This document shows positions 61,962-64,000 of a DNA stretch of 64,000 nucleotides, in pieces. Below the pieces are notes generated by a model. The model was not told where the DNA came from. It ran no database searches and saw only the letters and a program-made list of their open reading frames with translations. Location of the stretch: NCBI GenBank assembly GCA_030041545.1, contig JASHNQ010000007.1, forward strand, positions 1-64,000, given 5' to 3'. Positions within the stretch are counted from its first letter, which is position 1. Each line of letters opens with the position of its first letter. The translations under genes and the position numbers were made by a program. The stretch is from a candidate division FCPU426 bacterium. Its GTDB lineage: Bacteria > Oederibacteriota > Muellerivitia > Muellerivitales > Muellerivitaceae.

Positions 61962-62429
61962 TTATTTTTTGCCGCCCCGGAAGACCGCGGAACTTTCAGG
62001 CGTTTCCCAAAGGGCTACTTCAACCAAGTTCACTTTTTCCTTCCTCAAGAACGGTTCCAACCTTTTCCAAATCACTTGAGCCATGTTTTCGGCGGTGGGC
62101 TGGAAGCCAGGGTCGTTTTTAAAGGGCTCCACTTCCTTATTAATAAAGCGGTGGTCAAAATGGCCATAAACTTCCCTCTTTAAAAGTTCCTTGAGGCCCC
62201 GGAAGTCCATGACGAAGCCGGTGGCTGGATCCACGGGCCCCCTGACCATGACCTTCAGCCGGTAGGAATGGCCGTGGGGATAAAAGACGGCCCTGGGGTC
62301 GTCCTTCCGGTAGCCCGCGCATTTCCGGAAGACCTCCAGGTTCCTGGCCCGGTCCCACTTGGGGTTGTGCAGGTAATGGGCCGCCTCGAAGGTGATTTCC
62401 TTTGATATTTCAGCGTAAGCTTTAGGCAT
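61962..62429 (-). CDS. queD: 6-carboxy-5,6,7,8-tetrahydropterin synthase
   Basis: The 155 residues (start ATG 62429 with AAAGGA upstream; GTG 62447 possible) convert dihydroneopterin triphosphate in the queuosine/7-deazaguanine pathway. Zinc ligands are His in FEAAHYL and the pair in HGHSYRL. The catalytic Cys is in RKCAGYRKDD, with HFDHRF, PTAENMA and the C-terminal WETPESSA typical of the PTPS/QueD fold. The insert before HGH is slightly longer than in E. coli QueD. No other queuosine gene is nearby. Confidence 0.9.
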   Translation of the reverse strand: MPKAYAEISKEITFEAAHYLHNPKWDRARNLEVFRKCAGYRKDDPRAVFYPHGHSYRLKVMVRGPVDPATGFVMDFRGLKELLKREVYGHFDHRFINKEVEPFKNDPGFQPTAENMAQVIWKRLEPFLRKEKVNLVEVALWETPESSAVFRGGKK

Positions 62430-62443
62430 AAGAATGAATCCTT

Positions 62444-62515
62444 TCACCGCAAAGACGCCATGCCGATCTCTTTAAGTTCTTTATGGAAGGTCGGCATGAC
62501 GCCTTTGCGTTAAGA
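62444..62515. repeat. Inverted CGCAAAG repeat between nadE and queD
   Basis: CCGCAAAGACGCCATGCCGA and TCGGCATGACGCCTTTGCG form an imperfect hairpin around a 32-base AT-rich core. It overlaps the nadE stop and lies upstream of queD. Confidence 0.6.
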
Positions 62516-64000
62516 ATTTTGATCTTCCTTGAACTTCTGCGCGATCGGCACCCGGCGACCCATGCCGAAAGCCTTGGTGGTCACCTTCAGGCCTGGCGCC
62601 ATCTGGCGGCGCTTGTACTCATTGTGGTTGATCTTTGAGAGGATCTCCGCCACCAGCTGGGGCTCAAAACCGGCCTTCACGATCTTGAAGGGCGGCTGGT
62701 TTTCCTCGATATACAGCCGAAGGATTCCATCGAGCACGTCGTAGGGCGGAAGGGAATCCTGGTCGGTCTGGTTGGGCCGAAGCTCCGCCGAGGGCGGCTT
62801 GGTGAAGACCGCCTCGGGGATCACGGGCTTTTCACGGTTCACGTAGCGGGAGAGCCGGTACACGAGCCCCTTGGGCAGGTCCGAAATCACCGCCAGGCCT
62901 CCGCACATGTCCCCATACAGCGTGCAATAACCCACGGCCAATTCGCTCTTGTTGCCCGTGGAAAGAACCAGCCGGTTGAATTTGTTGGAAAGGGCCATGA
63001 GGAAGAGGCCCCGAAGTCGGGCCTGGATGTTTTCCTCCGTGATGTCCCGGGGGAGGTCCTTGAAAGCCGGCTCCAGGGTCCTCAGGGCCGCTTCGTAAAG
63101 GGGGGTGATGGGGATTTCCATGAATTGGATGCCCAGGGCCTGGGCCAATTGGCGGGAATCCTCGATGGAGCCCTTGGAGGAAAAGGGCGAGGGCATGGTG
63201 ACGCCCATGACGTTTTGGGGTCCCAGGGATTCGGAGGCGATGGCCGCCACCAGGGATGAATCAATGCCGCCGGAAAGCCCCACCAACACCTTTCCGAAAC
63301 CGCATTTGCGGACGTAGTCCCGCGTGCCCAACACCAGGGCCCGGTAAAGGGTTTCGGTTTCGCCGGGAGGCGGTGAGGGGGATTGCAGCGAGGGACTTTC
63401 GGTGTCGTAAACAAAGAAATCCTCCTCGAAGGCCTTACCCAGTTGGAAGAGGTTCCCGGCGGCGTCCATCGCCATGCTGCAGCCGTCGAAGATGAGCTCG
63501 TCGTTGCCACCCACGAGGTTGCAATAAAGCACGGGCGCCTTGATCTTGCGGCTGACTTCCCTCAAGAGGGTCTGGCGAACGGAGAGCTTGGCGTAATGGA
63601 AGGGGGAGGCCGAGAGGTTCAGGACCACGTCGGGCTTGGCCTTGCCCAGTTCCTCCACCGGGTCCTTGGCGTAAAGACGGTGGGTGAAGACGCCTTCCAC
63701 GTTCCAGATGTCCTCGCAGATGGTGACGGCCACCTTCAACCCCTTGTAGGGAAAGGGAGGCTCCGGATGGGGGGCGGGCGCGAAATAACGGGCCTCGTCG
63801 AAAACGTCATAATTAGGCAGCAGGACCTTCTTATAAACATGCAGGATGGAGCCGTCGGCCACCGTCACGGCGGCGTTAAATAAGGGGTTCCCCGGGTCGC
63901 GGTTCTCCAGGACGGTGCCCACCACGGCCAGGATTCCATTGGCCGATTGGGCCACCTTTTCCAAGGCCTTGCGGGACTTCTCGAAAAAGGAAAAGCGGTC
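62510..64000 (-). CDS. nadE: Glutamine-dependent NAD+ synthetase (5' end beyond the window)
   Basis: Only the last 496 or so residues are present; the frame stays open to position 64000. The N-terminal part is the nitrilase-like glutaminase (LLPNYDVFDEARYF with the catalytic Lys before it, VAVTICEDIWN with the catalytic Cys, NLSASPFHYAK). The C-terminal part is the ATP-PPase synthetase with LSGGIDSSLVAAI and STGNKSELAVGYCTLYGDM. The enzyme amidates deamido-NAD+. About 70-80 N-terminal residues, including the catalytic Glu, should lie to the right. Confidence 0.93.
   Translation of the reverse strand, partial: DRFSFFEKSRKALEKVAQSANGILAVVGTVLENRDPGNPLFNAAVTVADGSILHVYKKVLLPNYDVFDEARYFAPAPHPEPPFPYKGLKVAVTICEDIWNVEGVFTHRLYAKDPVEELGKAKPDVVLNLSASPFHYAKLSVRQTLLREVSRKIKAPVLYCNLVGGNDELIFDGCSMAMDAAGNLFQLGKAFEEDFFVYDTESPSLQSPSPPPGETETLYRALVLGTRDYVRKCGFGKVLVGLSGGIDSSLVAAIASESLGPQNVMGVTMPSPFSSKGSIEDSRQLAQALGIQFMEIPITPLYEAALRTLEPAFKDLPRDITEENIQARLRGLFLMALSNKFNRLVLSTGNKSELAVGYCTLYGDMCGGLAVISDLPKGLVYRLSRYVNREKPVIPEAVFTKPPSAELRPNQTDQDSLPPYDVLDGILRLYIEENQPPFKIVKAGFEPQLVAEILSKINHNEYKRRQMAPGLKVTTKAFGMGRRVPIAQKFKEDQNS

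Overview
This window is about 64 kb of GC-rich bacterial chromosome. The organism is Gram-negative and most likely an uncultivated lineage that I cannot place to phylum from sequence alone. The outer membrane is implied by a heptose epimerase for LPS (hldD), a type V autotransporter, a TraF-like beta-barrel protein and a lipoprotein. IspH shows the MEP isoprenoid route and hpnC/hpnD/hpnE show squalene synthesis. Genes are dense, with many ATGA or GTGA start/stop overlaps, and short palindromic repeats occur between genes and also inside genes.

Layout. 1-343: dispersed repeats. 344-7.8 kb: hldD, a small basic secreted protein, thiO, an NTF2-like secreted protein, a secreted glycoside hydrolase, a FitAB/VapBC-type toxin-antitoxin pair followed by a trmO fragment, and an unknown ParB-like protein. 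8.0-12.9 kb: a large autotransporter, an HPr-like protein and ispH. 13.0-21.1 kb: addB and addA (recombinational repair nuclease-helicase). These are separated by 1.6 kb of foreign-looking DNA: an AT-rich membrane gene split in two frames, a truncated second copy of the addA start, and a Phd/PIN toxin-antitoxin module.

21.3-48.6 kb is the centrepiece: nine intact, diverged paralogues of one GT39/ArnT-like membrane glycosyltransferase, all on the minus strand. Each has an N-terminal multi-span GT-C-type region, an acidic pair near residue 100, and a distinctive C-terminal domain ending in a TPR-like segment. Seven loci (28.3-44.1 kb) look like one former operon, joined mostly by ATGA overlaps. 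A tenth paralogue within it has been gutted and its middle replaced by other genes. Three unrelated polytopic membrane proteins of GT-C or unknown type and a CDF metal exporter lie on the plus strand within the array.

48.6-53.1 kb: squalene genes hpnE, hpnD and hpnC with a membrane O-acyltransferase; hpnE sits directly upstream of the last glycosyltransferase. 53.1-56.1 kb: an arsenic island. A MerR-type regulator has its operator inside an unusual 20-bp promoter spacer and is followed by a thioredoxin-type arsC and an aquaglyceroporin (AqpS-like arsenite exit). In the opposite direction are an AhpD-like protein and the arsenosugar radical SAM enzyme ArsS.

56.4-60.3 kb: envelope proteins (Thr-rich lipoprotein, Pro/Thr-rich secreted protein, TraF-like barrel). 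60.5-61.1 kb: tRNA-Val(CAC) with a partial duplicate of its 3' end 172 bp downstream, and a remnant of a four-helix-bundle gene. 61.1-64 kb: SRAP peptidase (yedK), queD, and a glutamine-dependent NAD synthetase running off the right edge.

All family names come from motifs read by eye; no database search was run.
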